A stretch of 64,000 bases of DNA from Bradyrhizobium sp. BR 10289 (lineage in GTDB: Bacteria > Pseudomonadota > Alphaproteobacteria > Rhizobiales > Xanthobacteraceae). The stretch covers positions 180,762 through 244,761 of the forward strand of contig NZ_JACOFR010000010.1 in the NCBI RefSeq assembly GCF_019455385.1. Direction: 5' to 3'. Numbering within the stretch: the stretch's first letter is position 1; the number at the start of each line of letters is the position of its first letter. Shown here one piece after another: positions 24,874 through 33,790 of this stretch. The notes under the pieces are model-generated. The model was not told where the DNA came from. It worked only from the letters and a program-made list of their open reading frames with translations, and ran no database searches. The translations under genes were made by a program, and so were the position numbers.

Positions 24874-26058
24874 TTGATTTTGGACAGGGGCGTATTCCGA
24901 GGGGCTTTGGCGATTTTGGCCATGCTGGGAACGGCGGGGTGCTCGCTGATGCCGAGCTCCGGCCCGGAAGACCACGTTATCAAGAGCGAGATTACGCAGG
25001 CAGGGCCAGACTATGGGCTGGTGAAGCTGACTGCCCCCGTGGTTGATATCCTCAAAGAGTACGGTCCCGGCGCGATCGCCGGATCGTTCCCGGATAACCG
25101 TCCGCCGGCGTCGATCAAGTTCGGCATCGGTGACGTAGTTTCGGTCACGATTTTCGAAGCGGCAGCTGGTGGCCTCTTCATTCCTGCCGAGGCCGGTGTG
25201 CGTCCCGGCAACTTCGTTCAGCTTCCGAACCAGAACGTCGATTCCGCCGGTAACATCACCGTTCCCTATGCGGGAGCAGTGAAGGCTGCGGGCCGCACGC
25301 CTGGAGAAATCCAGCAGGATATCGTCCGTTCGATCGGCAATCGTGCCATCGAGCCGCAGGTCGTGGTCGCCCTGATCACGCAAAACACGTCGCTGATCAG
25401 CGTGCTTGGAGAGGTCAATACGCCGCAGCGTTTGCAGGCCAATGCGGCTGGTGAGCATGTACTGGACGTGATCTCGCGGGCCGGCGGCATCAAGGGGCAG
25501 GGCTACGAGACGTGGGTGACGCTGGAGCGCAACGGCAAGCGCGCCACCGTGCCGTTCGGCGCGTTGGTTTATCAGCCTGCAAACAACGTCTGGGTTCACC
25601 CCAACGATACGATCTATGTCTATCGTGAACCACAGGTCTTCCTGGCGTTCGGCGCGCAGGGGCAGCAGGGCCAGTTCACGTTCGATATGTGGAAGATCAA
25701 CATGGCACAGGCGCTCGGCAAGGCCGGCGGCTTGCTCGACGCGCAGGCGGAGCCGAAGGGCGTTTACGTCTATCGGCGCGAGCCGCGTGAGCTGGCCGAG
25801 CGGCTGGGAGTCGATTGCTCGAAATATGTCGGACCGCTGGTGCCAATTATCTATAACGTCGACCTGAGAGATCCTGCGGGCTTCTTCCTTGCGACCAAGT
25901 TCGAGATGCGCGACAAGGACGTCCTTTTTGCGGCGAACGCGGCGACGGTGGATTCGGCCAAGTGGCTCCAGTATGTGCGCCTGGTCATCGCGACTGCCAA
26001 CGATACGACCGTCGCGGCGAACAATACTCAGATCCTGAGAATCAACTTGAAGCAGTGA
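24874..26058 (+). CDS. outer-membrane polysaccharide export protein (Wza/ExoF-like)
   Basis: A 394-residue lipoprotein-like export protein. The N-terminus has a signal peptide with lipobox LGTAGC (Cys near residue 23). An export domain contains FGIGDVVSVTIFEA, PNQNVDSAGNITVPYAGAVK and ISVLGEV, followed by SLBB-type beta-grasp segments and a C-terminal helix, as in Wza. It would form the outer-membrane channel for the polymer. It starts at TTG 24874 (or TTG 24880, with GGGG seven bases before). It overlaps the next gene by GTGA, so the two are translationally coupled. Confidence 0.93.
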   Translation: MILDRGVFRGALAILAMLGTAGCSLMPSSGPEDHVIKSEITQAGPDYGLVKLTAPVVDILKEYGPGAIAGSFPDNRPPASIKFGIGDVVSVTIFEAAAGGLFIPAEAGVRPGNFVQLPNQNVDSAGNITVPYAGAVKAAGRTPGEIQQDIVRSIGNRAIEPQVVVALITQNTSLISVLGEVNTPQRLQANAAGEHVLDVISRAGGIKGQGYETWVTLERNGKRATVPFGALVYQPANNVWVHPNDTIYVYREPQVFLAFGAQGQQGQFTFDMWKINMAQALGKAGGLLDAQAEPKGVYVYRREPRELAERLGVDCSKYVGPLVPIIYNVDLRDPAGFFLATKFEMRDKDVLFAANAATVDSAKWLQYVRLVIATANDTTVAANNTQILRINLKQ

Positions 26059-27470
26059 CCGGGGTCGCAGGAGCACTTCGCCGCTGGTCCGGTCTTGTCT
26101 CTTTAGCCTTGCTTTGTCTCACGATGGTGGTCTCACCGATGCCTTTTGGCTCGGTGGGACTGCCTTCCATTGTGGTTTGGGCTGCTGTGCTGGGAGGGGC
26201 CGGTATCCTTGCCTCCTTCCAAAGGTTGGACGTCAGGCGTGCTATCGTTCTTTTCGCCCTCTGGTCCTTCTGCGCCTGCTGGCTGGCCGTCCTGCTCCTT
26301 CAGACCTGGTCATCGCCTGCTACCGACTTCCTGGACAATCCCATCTGGGACGACACCGCCCGGTTGCTCTCGACAAAGTTGGATCCAATTCCGTCTGCAC
26401 TTCGTTTCCAACCCGTTTTGTCTCAGGGGCCCTTTCTGCTGGCGGTTCTGACGCTCAGCTGCGCATTCGTGCTCGGCGCGAAGGAGCGATACGCGCGGGT
26501 GATCATCGCGGCCTTTGCCTGCAGCGGCCTGCTTTACGCGATTTTCGGTATCGTTTCCTACCTGATCGATCCCTCCAAGATCCTCGGTTACGACAAGGAT
26601 GCCTATCTCGCGGAACTGACGGCGACCTTCTATAACCGCAATACGGCGGCGATCTATTTCGGATGCTGCGCGGTGATCTGGCTGGTGTTTCTATCGGAGC
26701 GGATTCGGCGGAAGAAGCCCAGTCTTACGAATCTGTGGGACTGGCGCGCACTGCTGTACAGCGAGTTGCTGCCGCCGGCGGTAGCCATCTTGATCTGCCT
26801 GGTCGCAATGTTCATGACACGCTCACGGGCGGGATCACTGGCGTCAGTGGTGGGGCTAATCGTCGTACTCCTCGGGTTCTTCTATCGCTCCTTGGCCTCT
26901 CGTCGCACGCTTCTGGTCGCAGGTGTTGCGGCCGTGGCGGCCGCGGGGGTGCTGATGCAGTTCCTCGGTGGCGGAGTTACCGAGCGAGTCAGTGTCGAAG
27001 GGGTCTCGGACCAGGGGCGGTGGCAGGCCTACCTTTCCACTTGGCGGATTATCCAGGATTATCCTTGGCTCGGTACCGGGCTTGGGTCATTTGCGTGGGT
27101 TTTCCCGGCCTACCGGAGCCCGCTGATTTCGAGCTGGGGCGTCTGGGATCGTGCCCATAATACGTTCCTGGAACTGACCTCTGAGCTCGGAATCCCGCTC
27201 GGATCGCTGCTTGCGCTGGGCTGGATGGCCATGATCGCGTTGCTGATCCGAGGTATTCTGACGCGTCGGCGACGGGTCGGATGTCCGGCCGCCGCGCTTG
27301 GCGTTTTGGTGGCCGCGACCTTGCATACAATGGTCGATTTCCCGTTTCAGATTCCGGCGTTTTCGATCGTCGTTTTCGCGATTGTCGGTGCCGGTCTATC
27401 CCAGTCGTTCCGACCACGGCGGGCCATGACGCGGATGGTGTCAGACGTACCCGCGGTGACAGATGCTTGA
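26055..27470 (+). CDS. O-antigen ligase/Wzy-like polymerase
   Basis: A 471-residue protein with about ten membrane helices. The large loop contains the typical RIIQDYPWLGTGLGSFAWVF with Pro, Gly and acidic residues around it, and HNTFLELTSELGIPLGSLLA after it, as in Wzy/WaaL-type proteins. It would polymerise repeat units in the periplasm. It starts with GTG 26055, overlapping the stop of the exporter gene; the longer open frame to 25962 runs inside that gene. It lies in the middle of the operon, so it is the best candidate for the main polymerase. Confidence 0.88.
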   Translation: MTGVAGALRRWSGLVSLALLCLTMVVSPMPFGSVGLPSIVVWAAVLGGAGILASFQRLDVRRAIVLFALWSFCACWLAVLLLQTWSSPATDFLDNPIWDDTARLLSTKLDPIPSALRFQPVLSQGPFLLAVLTLSCAFVLGAKERYARVIIAAFACSGLLYAIFGIVSYLIDPSKILGYDKDAYLAELTATFYNRNTAAIYFGCCAVIWLVFLSERIRRKKPSLTNLWDWRALLYSELLPPAVAILICLVAMFMTRSRAGSLASVVGLIVVLLGFFYRSLASRRTLLVAGVAAVAAAGVLMQFLGGGVTERVSVEGVSDQGRWQAYLSTWRIIQDYPWLGTGLGSFAWVFPAYRSPLISSWGVWDRAHNTFLELTSELGIPLGSLLALGWMAMIALLIRGILTRRRRVGCPAAALGVLVAATLHTMVDFPFQIPAFSIVVFAIVGAGLSQSFRPRRAMTRMVSDVPAVTDA

Positions 27471-27608
27471 TTTCAAAAATCGGGTGATTTTCGGCTCGAT
27501 TAAGCAATTGGCAATAAATCGCCCTAGGGATGCCATCTTGCACTGCAAAATGTGCTATATGGTCCCGAGCGGCATGGTATAAATTAAGAAATTGAAGGAG
27601 TGCGGCAT

Positions 27609-28277
27609 ATGGCTAAAGCGGCAGCGCAATTGATCGGACGTGCCTTTCTCGCGACCGTTGCGACAACGGTGGTCCTCAGCCAAGGTGCCTGGGCAGCCTG
27701 TTTGGCGCCCGACAAGCAGATGTCGCCTCAGGCGATTTCGGACTTCCTGAACAACCCAGGCGCGCTGTTGAACGACCCGGCCAACGCCAATCCGAACCCG
27801 AAGTCAGCCGGCGACAGCTTCGCCAAGACCATCGAGAATTTGGTGGCTTCGGATCCGCGAGCGCTGCCCGCTGTTATCGAGATGCTCAAGACGGCAAACG
27901 TGGCGCAGCAGGGCGCCATCGGCACCGGTTTGGGCGGCGCAGCCAACGACTGCAACGTCCCGGATCCGAAGTTCGCGGCGGACATCGCGGAAGCGTTGGC
28001 CAAGGCGACCTCAACCCCAGCTCAAACCAATTTCGCGCTCGCCACGGGCAAGCCGATCGGGTCGGTCGCAGCTGGTGGCGCTGGCGGTGGTGTTTCGTCC
28101 GGCGGCGTCGGCGGATCGACAAACCCGACGACGACTGGATCGAGCAGCGGCACTGCCACACCTTTCTCTTCCAGCGGTACGCCGACCACCGGAACAAGTT
28201 ATTTCAGCGGAGGCGTGTCGGGGATTAGCGCAGCATCCACGACCTCGACGACATCATCAAGCAGCGTGAGCAGGTAG
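27609..28277 (+). CDS. exported Ser/Thr/Gly-rich protein inside the export operon
   Basis: A 222-residue protein with a clear signal peptide (GRAFLATVATTVVLSQGAWA, ending A-W-A). The mature N-terminal half is a helical domain with PQAISDFLNNPGALLNDPAN and SDPRALPAVIEMLKTANV; two cysteines frame it (ACLAP and DCNVP). The last 80 residues are almost only Gly, Ser, Thr and Ala, a flexible or surface-type tail. ATG 27609 has GAAGGAG eight bases upstream. It is placed between the polymerase and the Wzc-type gene, so a role in export or surface attachment is likely, but I do not recognise a family. Confidence 0.75.
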   Translation: MAKAAAQLIGRAFLATVATTVVLSQGAWAACLAPDKQMSPQAISDFLNNPGALLNDPANANPNPKSAGDSFAKTIENLVASDPRALPAVIEMLKTANVAQQGAIGTGLGGAANDCNVPDPKFAADIAEALAKATSTPAQTNFALATGKPIGSVAAGGAGGGVSSGGVGGSTNPTTTGSSSGTATPFSSSGTPTTGTSYFSGGVSGISAASTTSTTSSSSVSR

Positions 28278-28307
28278 CTTCCTGATCACATTACGAAGCG
28301 TGTCGAC

Positions 28308-28335
28308 CAATTGACCGGCAACCGCCGGCCAATTG
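28308..28335 (+). repeat. hairpin in front of the Wzc-type gene
   Basis: CAATTGACCGGC (28308-28319) and GCCGGCCAATTG (28324-28335) pair at 11 of 12 positions with a four-base loop. It lies between the exported-protein gene and the Wzc-type gene. There is no T run, so it may be an attenuator or mRNA-stabilising structure rather than a terminator. Confidence 0.5.
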
Positions 28336-28362
28336 ATGTTGAGCCATTGAACAGGACGATTC

Positions 28363-30765
28363 ATGCTTCAGGTTGATCCGAAAGCTTTTCGAACCGCCCC
28401 AACCGCGCCAGAGCAGCCTCAGCGCGATCAGGCGACGTCGCAGGACTCGTTGCTGGCTTTCCGGGCGCTGATACGCCGACAGCTACCCTATATTGTACTT
28501 ACAGTGATCGCTTGCGTTGGCTTGGCAAGCGCTTACTGCATGACGGCTGAGAAAAAATACACGAGCACTGCGGCGCTCATCATCGATAGCCGAAAAACCC
28601 AAATGCTGAACCAGCAGTCGACGTCGTCACCGATGGGCGTCGACACGCCGTTGGATTCCGCGACCGTCGATAGCCAAGTTGAAATCTTGAAGTCCGACAA
28701 GGTCGGATTGGCCGTAATCAAAGATCTTGATCTGATTCACAATCCGGAATTCGTGAGCAAGGATTCGAGCTGGCTGTCGTCGGTCTTGGGTCTGTTTTTC
28801 GAGCGGACGCCGCCGTCCGAGCAGTCTTTGACGCGGCTTGTCTTGATGCAGCTCCAGAGGAACCTTGCCGTCAAGCGCAAGGCGCTGAGTTACGTGATCG
28901 AGGTCTCTTATAAATCGCGTGATCCTGAACTGTCGGCTCATATCGCCAACGCTGTCGCTGAGGCTTATTTCGTCGATGCGCTTGAAGCCAAGTATCAGGC
29001 GTCGAAACGCGCTGCCAGCTGGCTGCAAGACAGATTGAAGGAGCTGCGCGCACAAGCTTCGGCGGCTGATCGTGCTGTCGCGGATTACAAGGCTAAGAAC
29101 AACATCGTTGATACTGGCGGCCGGCTGTTGACCGAACAGCAGCTCGCCGAAACCAACAGCGCGCTCACGATCGCGCGTGCGCAGACCGCGGAAGCTCAAG
29201 CCCGTTATGACCGTCTGTCATCCATCTTGAACGATGAAAATCGTGACGTGAACGATCTCTTCAAGGACATCGCCACGGTCACGGATTCTCTGCGCAACGA
29301 TGTTATCACGCGGCTTCGGCAGCAATATCTCGATCTCTCGGCACGCGAGGCGGATTGGTCGAAACGCTATGGCCCTCAACATCTGGCTGTCGTTAACATC
29401 CGAAATCAGATGCGTGAGATCCGCAAGTCGATTACCGACGAACTCCGACGAATCGGGGAATCCTACAAGAGCGACCTGGAAATTGCCCGCGCGCGCGAGG
29501 CATCCGTTCAGGCAAGCCTGAAATCGACAATCGATCAGTCTAATGACACCAATCAGGCGCAGATCGTGTTGCGCGACCTGGACAGCAACGCGCAGAGTGC
29601 GCGCGCTTTGGCGGACAACTTCCTGCAACTTTATATGTTGTCGGTACAGCAGCAATCGTTCCCGATGACGGATGCGCGTCTGATCACTGATGCGTCGCCG
29701 CCATTGACGGCCAGCGATCCCAAGACGCTCGTTATCATCCTTGGTGCGATTATGGGTGGGTGCCTGCTCGGCTTCGCGGTCGGCTGGACCAGGGATGCGC
29801 TCGATCAGGTGGTCCGCACGCGGGACGACGCCGAAGCGCTTCTGGGCGTGAGCTGTCTGGCCGTGACACCAAGAATCGGCGCTAGCGACGCAACGAAACT
29901 ATCGCGAGGCAGTTTTCCCGTCAGAATGTTGCGTGCTTCAGGCAGGATGCTCGGCATTGGCAGAGAGCGGTCCTCCGTGAACGCAATCGATGTCTTGCCC
30001 ACGAATGCCTCGGAGGGTGCGGTTGGAAGGCCTGGGAGTCTTCTGATCGCAGACGATATCATGCGGTATGTTCAGGACTCGCCGTTTTCTCGCTTCACGG
30101 AAGCGGTGAGGTCCATCAAGGTGGCTGCAGATATCGCCTTTATGGATCACAAGACGAGAGTCATTGGCTTTACCTCGGCGCTTCCCAATGAGGGCAAGAC
30201 GACCATCAGTGCGTCGTTCGCGCAGATACTTGCGCTTGCCGGCAATAAGGTTGTGTTGGTCGATGCCGACATTCGCAATCCGTCTGTCACGCGAGCTCTT
30301 GCGCCAACCGCAACGCAGGGATTGCTTGATGTCGTGCTTGGGAAGATCGATCTCGACTCGGCGATCCTGAAAGATCCGGAGACGCAGCTCGCTTTTCTTC
30401 CAACGGTCGTGCCGTCGCGCGTTGCCCAATCGTCCGAGTTCCTGTCGTCGTCAGGCATGGCGAAGACTATGGAAGCGCTCCGCGAGAAGTATGACTGGAT
30501 TGTCGTTGATCTCTCGCCCTTGACGCCAGTCATCGACGTCCGCGCGACGTCGCGGTTGATCGATGCCTACGTGCTCGTCATCGAATGGGGCCGCACCGAT
30601 CGAGATGCGATCGTGCAGGCATTGAAGGACGCGCCTATGCTCCACGATCAGATTATCGGATCGGTGCTCAACAAAGCCAATGTCGATGTGCTGAATCGTT
30701 ACGATTCGTATCGCGGCAACTACTATTACAAGAATTACTACAGTCGTTACGGCTATGTTGACTGA
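28363..30765 (+). CDS. exoP: polysaccharide co-polymerase with tyrosine-kinase domain (Wzc/ExoP-like)
   Basis: An 800-residue inner-membrane protein. One helix lies near residues 40-60 and another near 454-475; between them is a Wzz-type chain-length domain and a long coiled coil. The C-terminal BY-kinase domain has the Walker A sequence SALPNEGKTTIS, the A' motif VVLVDADIRNP and a Walker B-like DWIVVDLSP. The last twenty residues include at least eight tyrosines (YRGNYYYKNYYSRYGYVD), the usual autophosphorylation cluster. It controls chain length and export together with the Wza-type protein. Its position in the operon agrees with this role. Confidence 0.95.
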   Translation: MLQVDPKAFRTAPTAPEQPQRDQATSQDSLLAFRALIRRQLPYIVLTVIACVGLASAYCMTAEKKYTSTAALIIDSRKTQMLNQQSTSSPMGVDTPLDSATVDSQVEILKSDKVGLAVIKDLDLIHNPEFVSKDSSWLSSVLGLFFERTPPSEQSLTRLVLMQLQRNLAVKRKALSYVIEVSYKSRDPELSAHIANAVAEAYFVDALEAKYQASKRAASWLQDRLKELRAQASAADRAVADYKAKNNIVDTGGRLLTEQQLAETNSALTIARAQTAEAQARYDRLSSILNDENRDVNDLFKDIATVTDSLRNDVITRLRQQYLDLSAREADWSKRYGPQHLAVVNIRNQMREIRKSITDELRRIGESYKSDLEIARAREASVQASLKSTIDQSNDTNQAQIVLRDLDSNAQSARALADNFLQLYMLSVQQQSFPMTDARLITDASPPLTASDPKTLVIILGAIMGGCLLGFAVGWTRDALDQVVRTRDDAEALLGVSCLAVTPRIGASDATKLSRGSFPVRMLRASGRMLGIGRERSSVNAIDVLPTNASEGAVGRPGSLLIADDIMRYVQDSPFSRFTEAVRSIKVAADIAFMDHKTRVIGFTSALPNEGKTTISASFAQILALAGNKVVLVDADIRNPSVTRALAPTATQGLLDVVLGKIDLDSAILKDPETQLAFLPTVVPSRVAQSSEFLSSSGMAKTMEALREKYDWIVVDLSPLTPVIDVRATSRLIDAYVLVIEWGRTDRDAIVQALKDAPMLHDQIIGSVLNKANVDVLNRYDSYRGNYYYKNYYSRYGYVD

Positions 30766-30770
30766 GCGAG

Positions 30771-31535
30771 ATGGTGCTCCTGCTCTCGCGCTTTGCGCTA
30801 CTGCCTCTCTTGGGGGTGGGAGCGATCGCGCTGGTTTGGGCTCGCGCATTCAGTTCTGAATTCTGGGTTTATGCGCCGCTCGAAGGTATAGCATCGCGAA
30901 TCGTTCGCTCCGACAATTTGGCTCCTGACGTATTGGACGGCGTCGCTCCGTTGATAAACAATCTGGAGCAGTTGCAGCAGTGCCTGCCTAGGGCAACGCA
31001 TAACGCGGCGATCATTAGGGGCAGAATGCTCCAGATCGCGATCGACAACTCCGACCCCGATCTGGTCGCGCAGGCCTCCGCAAGCGTGGATACCATGATC
31101 CGGAAGTCCCTGCGATGCGCGCCAAACGATTCGTTTCTCTGGTTCGTGCTGTTCTGGCTCGAGGGCATGCGGGGAGGCTTCAGCGATGATCTGGTTGGCT
31201 ATCTGTCCAAATCTTACGAGCTCGGTCCTTACGAGGGATGGATCGCGCTCCGTCGCAACAAATATGCGTTGATTGTCTATCCGTTGTTGCCGCCGCCGCT
31301 GCAGGATCGTGTCGTGAGCGAATTTGCTGCAATGGTCGATTCGGGCTTCATCCGCGACGCCGCTTCCAACCTGATGGGAGCGGGATGGCCCGTTCATGAC
31401 AAGCTGCTCGCGAGTCTCACACATGTGAGCCTCAAGTTCAGACGGCAGCTGGCTAACGACCTGCGTCGAGCCGGCGTGGAAGTTGACGTTCCTGACGTCA
31501 CGATGCCCGAGTTCCGCCCGTGGCAGGTTGAGTGA
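30771..31535 (+). CDS. membrane-anchored helical-repeat protein of the export operon
   Basis: A 254-residue protein. MVLLLSRFALLPLLGVGAIA anchors it or exports it; the rest is a set of helical pairs resembling TPR repeats, e.g. VAQASASVDTMIRKSLRCAP and LWFVLFWLEGMRGGFSDDLV. It starts five bases after the Wzc-type gene and so ends the operon. The protein at 18301-18963 is related. Helical-repeat proteins often hold polymerase and export parts together, but for this one there is no direct evidence. It converges with a small Cys-rich exported protein. Confidence 0.7.
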   Translation: MVLLLSRFALLPLLGVGAIALVWARAFSSEFWVYAPLEGIASRIVRSDNLAPDVLDGVAPLINNLEQLQQCLPRATHNAAIIRGRMLQIAIDNSDPDLVAQASASVDTMIRKSLRCAPNDSFLWFVLFWLEGMRGGFSDDLVGYLSKSYELGPYEGWIALRRNKYALIVYPLLPPPLQDRVVSEFAAMVDSGFIRDAASNLMGAGWPVHDKLLASLTHVSLKFRRQLANDLRRAGVEVDVPDVTMPEFRPWQVE

Positions 31536-31563
31536 CTGCTTATAGGCTCAGAGAGGCGCCGTC

Positions 31564-31848
31564 TTATCGGTCGCCCTTACAAACCACTTTCCACTCACAT
31601 CGCTGGAATGCGTCGCAGACTTGCTGGTCTCGGCAGGAGGATCGACTACCAGCTATCGGCGGCGGCGCGAGGCGGGGGGCCATGGATCTCGCGCAGGTCG
31701 TCGCAGGACAGACCGGTGGAATGTCGTAAGAGTTGGTACAGGCCGGCTGCAGCTGGCCGTCGACGCAAGTGCAGGAACAGCCGGCAATTGCTCCTGTCGA
31801 ATGCAGGACTATCGCTACCGCCATGGCCGCCAGGATGATGGTCTTCAT
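31564..31848 (-). CDS. small exported Cys-rich protein
   Basis: A 94-residue protein with signal peptide MKTIILAAMAVAIVLHSTGA. The mature part has about ten cysteines (GCSCTC, PACTN, PVCPATTC, SSCRDQQVCD, RCEWKVVC), so it is likely disulfide-stabilised outside the cytoplasm. ATG 31848 has GGAGG seven bases upstream; the longer frame to 31953 is rejected. No known toxin, lectin or inhibitor family is recognised. It is convergent with the export operon's last gene and 22 bases downstream of the binding-protein gene, possibly in one transcript. Confidence 0.6.
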   Translation of the reverse strand: MKTIILAAMAVAIVLHSTGAIAGCSCTCVDGQLQPACTNSYDIPPVCPATTCARSMAPRLAPPPIAGSRSSCRDQQVCDAFQRCEWKVVCKGDR

Positions 31849-31870
31849 TCGAAACCTCCGTCGTGGCGAA

Positions 31871-32920
31871 CTAGTCTGCCGAATTGGCCGACCCGAGACG
31901 GGCGCGATAGGCTTCAGCCAGCAGCTTTGTATCTGTGGCCTTGGACAAGTCAATTGGCGCTTTGATCATTCGGTGCTGCGTCATAAAAATGTAAAGGTCA
32001 TTCCATCTGTTTCGGAGGGCTTCTCCGAAGCGCGCGCCACCAGGGCGGATGAATTCTCGCTGCCGTTCGAGAGCGCGCTTTAACATACTACGATCGATGT
32101 CGCCGCCAATAACCGACGCGATTTCCTCGATGGCTTGATCAGGTTTGGCATAGGTGTAATCCCAGCCGGCAATCAACGCGCGCAAGAAGCGAATGAGAGC
32201 GTCCGGATTTTGGCGAAAGCTGATTTCGTCCACCACATAGACCGTGCCTAATGCGTGAACACCATAGGCGCGGGGGTCGAGCGTACCGTAGTCGAGTCCG
32301 GCCTTTTCGAAGATGAGATTTTCAACGCCGGAATGCCCGAGGATCACGTCGATTTTATCGTCCAATATTCCCTTCGCGCCAGGATTGACCGGGACCTCGG
32401 TCAAGCTCGATCTCGCGACGGAGTTCTTTGTTAAAAACCATTCGAAAATCAGCCCGGTGTCCGAGTTCGCATCGTATCCAACCGATTTTCCAGCGAGATC
32501 TTGCTCCGAACGAATGTTCTTTTTGCGTCGAAAGAAGAATGCAGCCGAGCTGTCGACGTAGTTGCCTGCAATCGCGACTAGTGGAACTCCGCTTGCCCGG
32601 GCGATCATGAAGTCGCGGGCATTCTGGATGCTGATTACGATCGAGGGAGTGTCATCCGTGCCGCCATCACGTCCTTGGAGGCTCTGCAATTTGACCGACA
32701 GTCCCTGCTGGGCAAAGAACCCCAGCTTGGAGGCCATCATGACGCCCGCCAGCGACACATCCGGCGACCCAGAAAACTGAAGATTGATTGAGGTTGCCTC
32801 TGGTCCAGCCGCGAGTGCGCCGGAAGTCGGCTGCGCGAGGAACAATGCGCCCACGCACGCGATAAAGTATCGGAGCACGTATTGAGCTCTCACACTGTCA
32901 GTCGCGAAATGGGCGATCAT
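31871..32920 (-). CDS. ABC-type substrate-binding protein, NMT1/SsuA-like, orphan
   Basis: A 349-residue periplasmic binding protein. After the signal peptide (YFIACVGALFLAQPTSGALA) the fold is that of NMT1/THI5 or aliphatic-sulfonate binding proteins: SINLQFSGSPDVSLAGVMMA, LGFFAQQGLSVKL, ADSGVPLVAIAGNY-like region, then GKSVGYDANSDTGLIFEWFL. No ABC permease or ATPase gene is near, so it is an orphan. It may serve a distant transporter or act as a sensor. The start could also be a GTG nine codons inside, which gives a more typical signal peptide. Confidence 0.82.
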   Translation of the reverse strand: MIAHFATDSVRAQYVLRYFIACVGALFLAQPTSGALAAGPEATSINLQFSGSPDVSLAGVMMASKLGFFAQQGLSVKLQSLQGRDGGTDDTPSIVISIQNARDFMIARASGVPLVAIAGNYVDSSAAFFFRRKKNIRSEQDLAGKSVGYDANSDTGLIFEWFLTKNSVARSSLTEVPVNPGAKGILDDKIDVILGHSGVENLIFEKAGLDYGTLDPRAYGVHALGTVYVVDEISFRQNPDALIRFLRALIAGWDYTYAKPDQAIEEIASVIGGDIDRSMLKRALERQREFIRPGGARFGEALRNRWNDLYIFMTQHRMIKAPIDLSKATDTKLLAEAYRARLGSANSAD

Positions 32921-32936
32921 GGCCGGCTCGATTGGC

Positions 32937-33395
32937 TCAGTTGAAGTCCTCAGTGTACGAGTACCGGAAATCCTTGTCCGGAGAGAATCCTAAGGTCTGT
33001 TGTCGCCTTGCATAGCCAGCGATTGTAGTTTTGACGCAGTTCGTGGTCTGGTAGTAGCAGACCTTGAGGCCAACCGGAAAGCTGCAGCTGTTAGCAATGA
33101 TGAGCACGTGCTCCGACACGGTTGGGTTTACGATCTGGGGGCGGATTGTTCCGTGAATATTTACGCAGGGTTGTCCCGTTGCCGTTCTATGCAGATTCGG
33201 CTTGGAGCCGAACCGCGACTTGTCGTCACTGTCAGGGAAAGCGAGGCCGCCCGTCCCGCCAACAACGGGAGGAGCATTGAGGACGCCTCCCGTCTGACCA
33301 AGCGCGCCGCTACAAGAAATGGTCGTCAACCCAATCACGATCAGGCTGGTCGTCATATTGACGGACAGAAGTCGAACTAACCTTGGTCTTAGCAT
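32937..33395 (-). CDS. exported protein of unknown function
   Basis: A 152-residue protein started at MLRPRLVRLLSVNMTTSLIV, giving a basic, hydrophobic signal sequence with cleavage near LGQ. Four cysteines in the mature part (QPCVN, NSCSF, KVCYY, NCVKT) may form two disulfides, and the chain has beta-like HVLIIANSCSFPVGLKVCYY. ATG 33395 has AGAAAGG upstream. It precedes the binding-protein gene by 16 bases, so both may form one transcript with the Cys-rich protein downstream. Not recognised. Confidence 0.6.
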   Translation of the reverse strand: MLRPRLVRLLSVNMTTSLIVIGLTTISCSGALGQTGGVLNAPPVVGGTGGLAFPDSDDKSRFGSKPNLHRTATGQPCVNIHGTIRPQIVNPTVSEHVLIIANSCSFPVGLKVCYYQTTNCVKTTIAGYARRQQTLGFSPDKDFRYSYTEDFN

Positions 33396-33790
33396 TTTGG
33401 CCTTTCTGCTTTCGAGCGAATATGTGCAATCTGTCAATTTTAAGCCTAAATGATGCATTGCATTGCATTGCCAATCCATTCACGGTCAGGAATAGTCCTG
33501 ATCATGGCGGCACATTGTTGCACTTGGCGGAGGAATGAACCGCCGTTCGAACGGGGCAGCGGTTTCAAGGTGAAGTTGCATTCCTGGTTTCGTGCTCTCG
33601 CGTTCGCTCAATGATGAGGCCTTCAGTGTCTAATTCTGCGGCATCAATTTCAATAGGGGTGCTGCGAGCCGAGTTCGCAATCGAGCGTATCTTGAATTTC
33701 TTTCCGGAATAGCCGTTGCTGGTTGATGATCGTCAACATTCGAGTCATTCATCCACGTGAGCTGAAACAGATACGCAATCGGTACGCATA
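33396..33790. other. divergent intergenic region upstream of the heptosyltransferase-like gene
   Basis: About 395 bases between genes pointing away from each other. It contains three tandem copies of TGCAT (33454-33468) near the minus-strand start and a near-perfect palindrome GTTGATGATCGTCAAC (33722-33737, 14 of 16 symmetric). Either could be regulatory. No gene is seen. Confidence 0.45.

Noticed and set aside
24805..26076. 423-codon minus-strand frame over the Wza-type gene
   Set aside because: Shadow of a real gene; no ribosome-binding site and no family-like sequence.
33454..33468. Three copies of TGCAT as a possible phase-variation tract
   Set aside because: Three copies of a five-base unit are too few to suggest slippage; noted only as part of the intergenic region.
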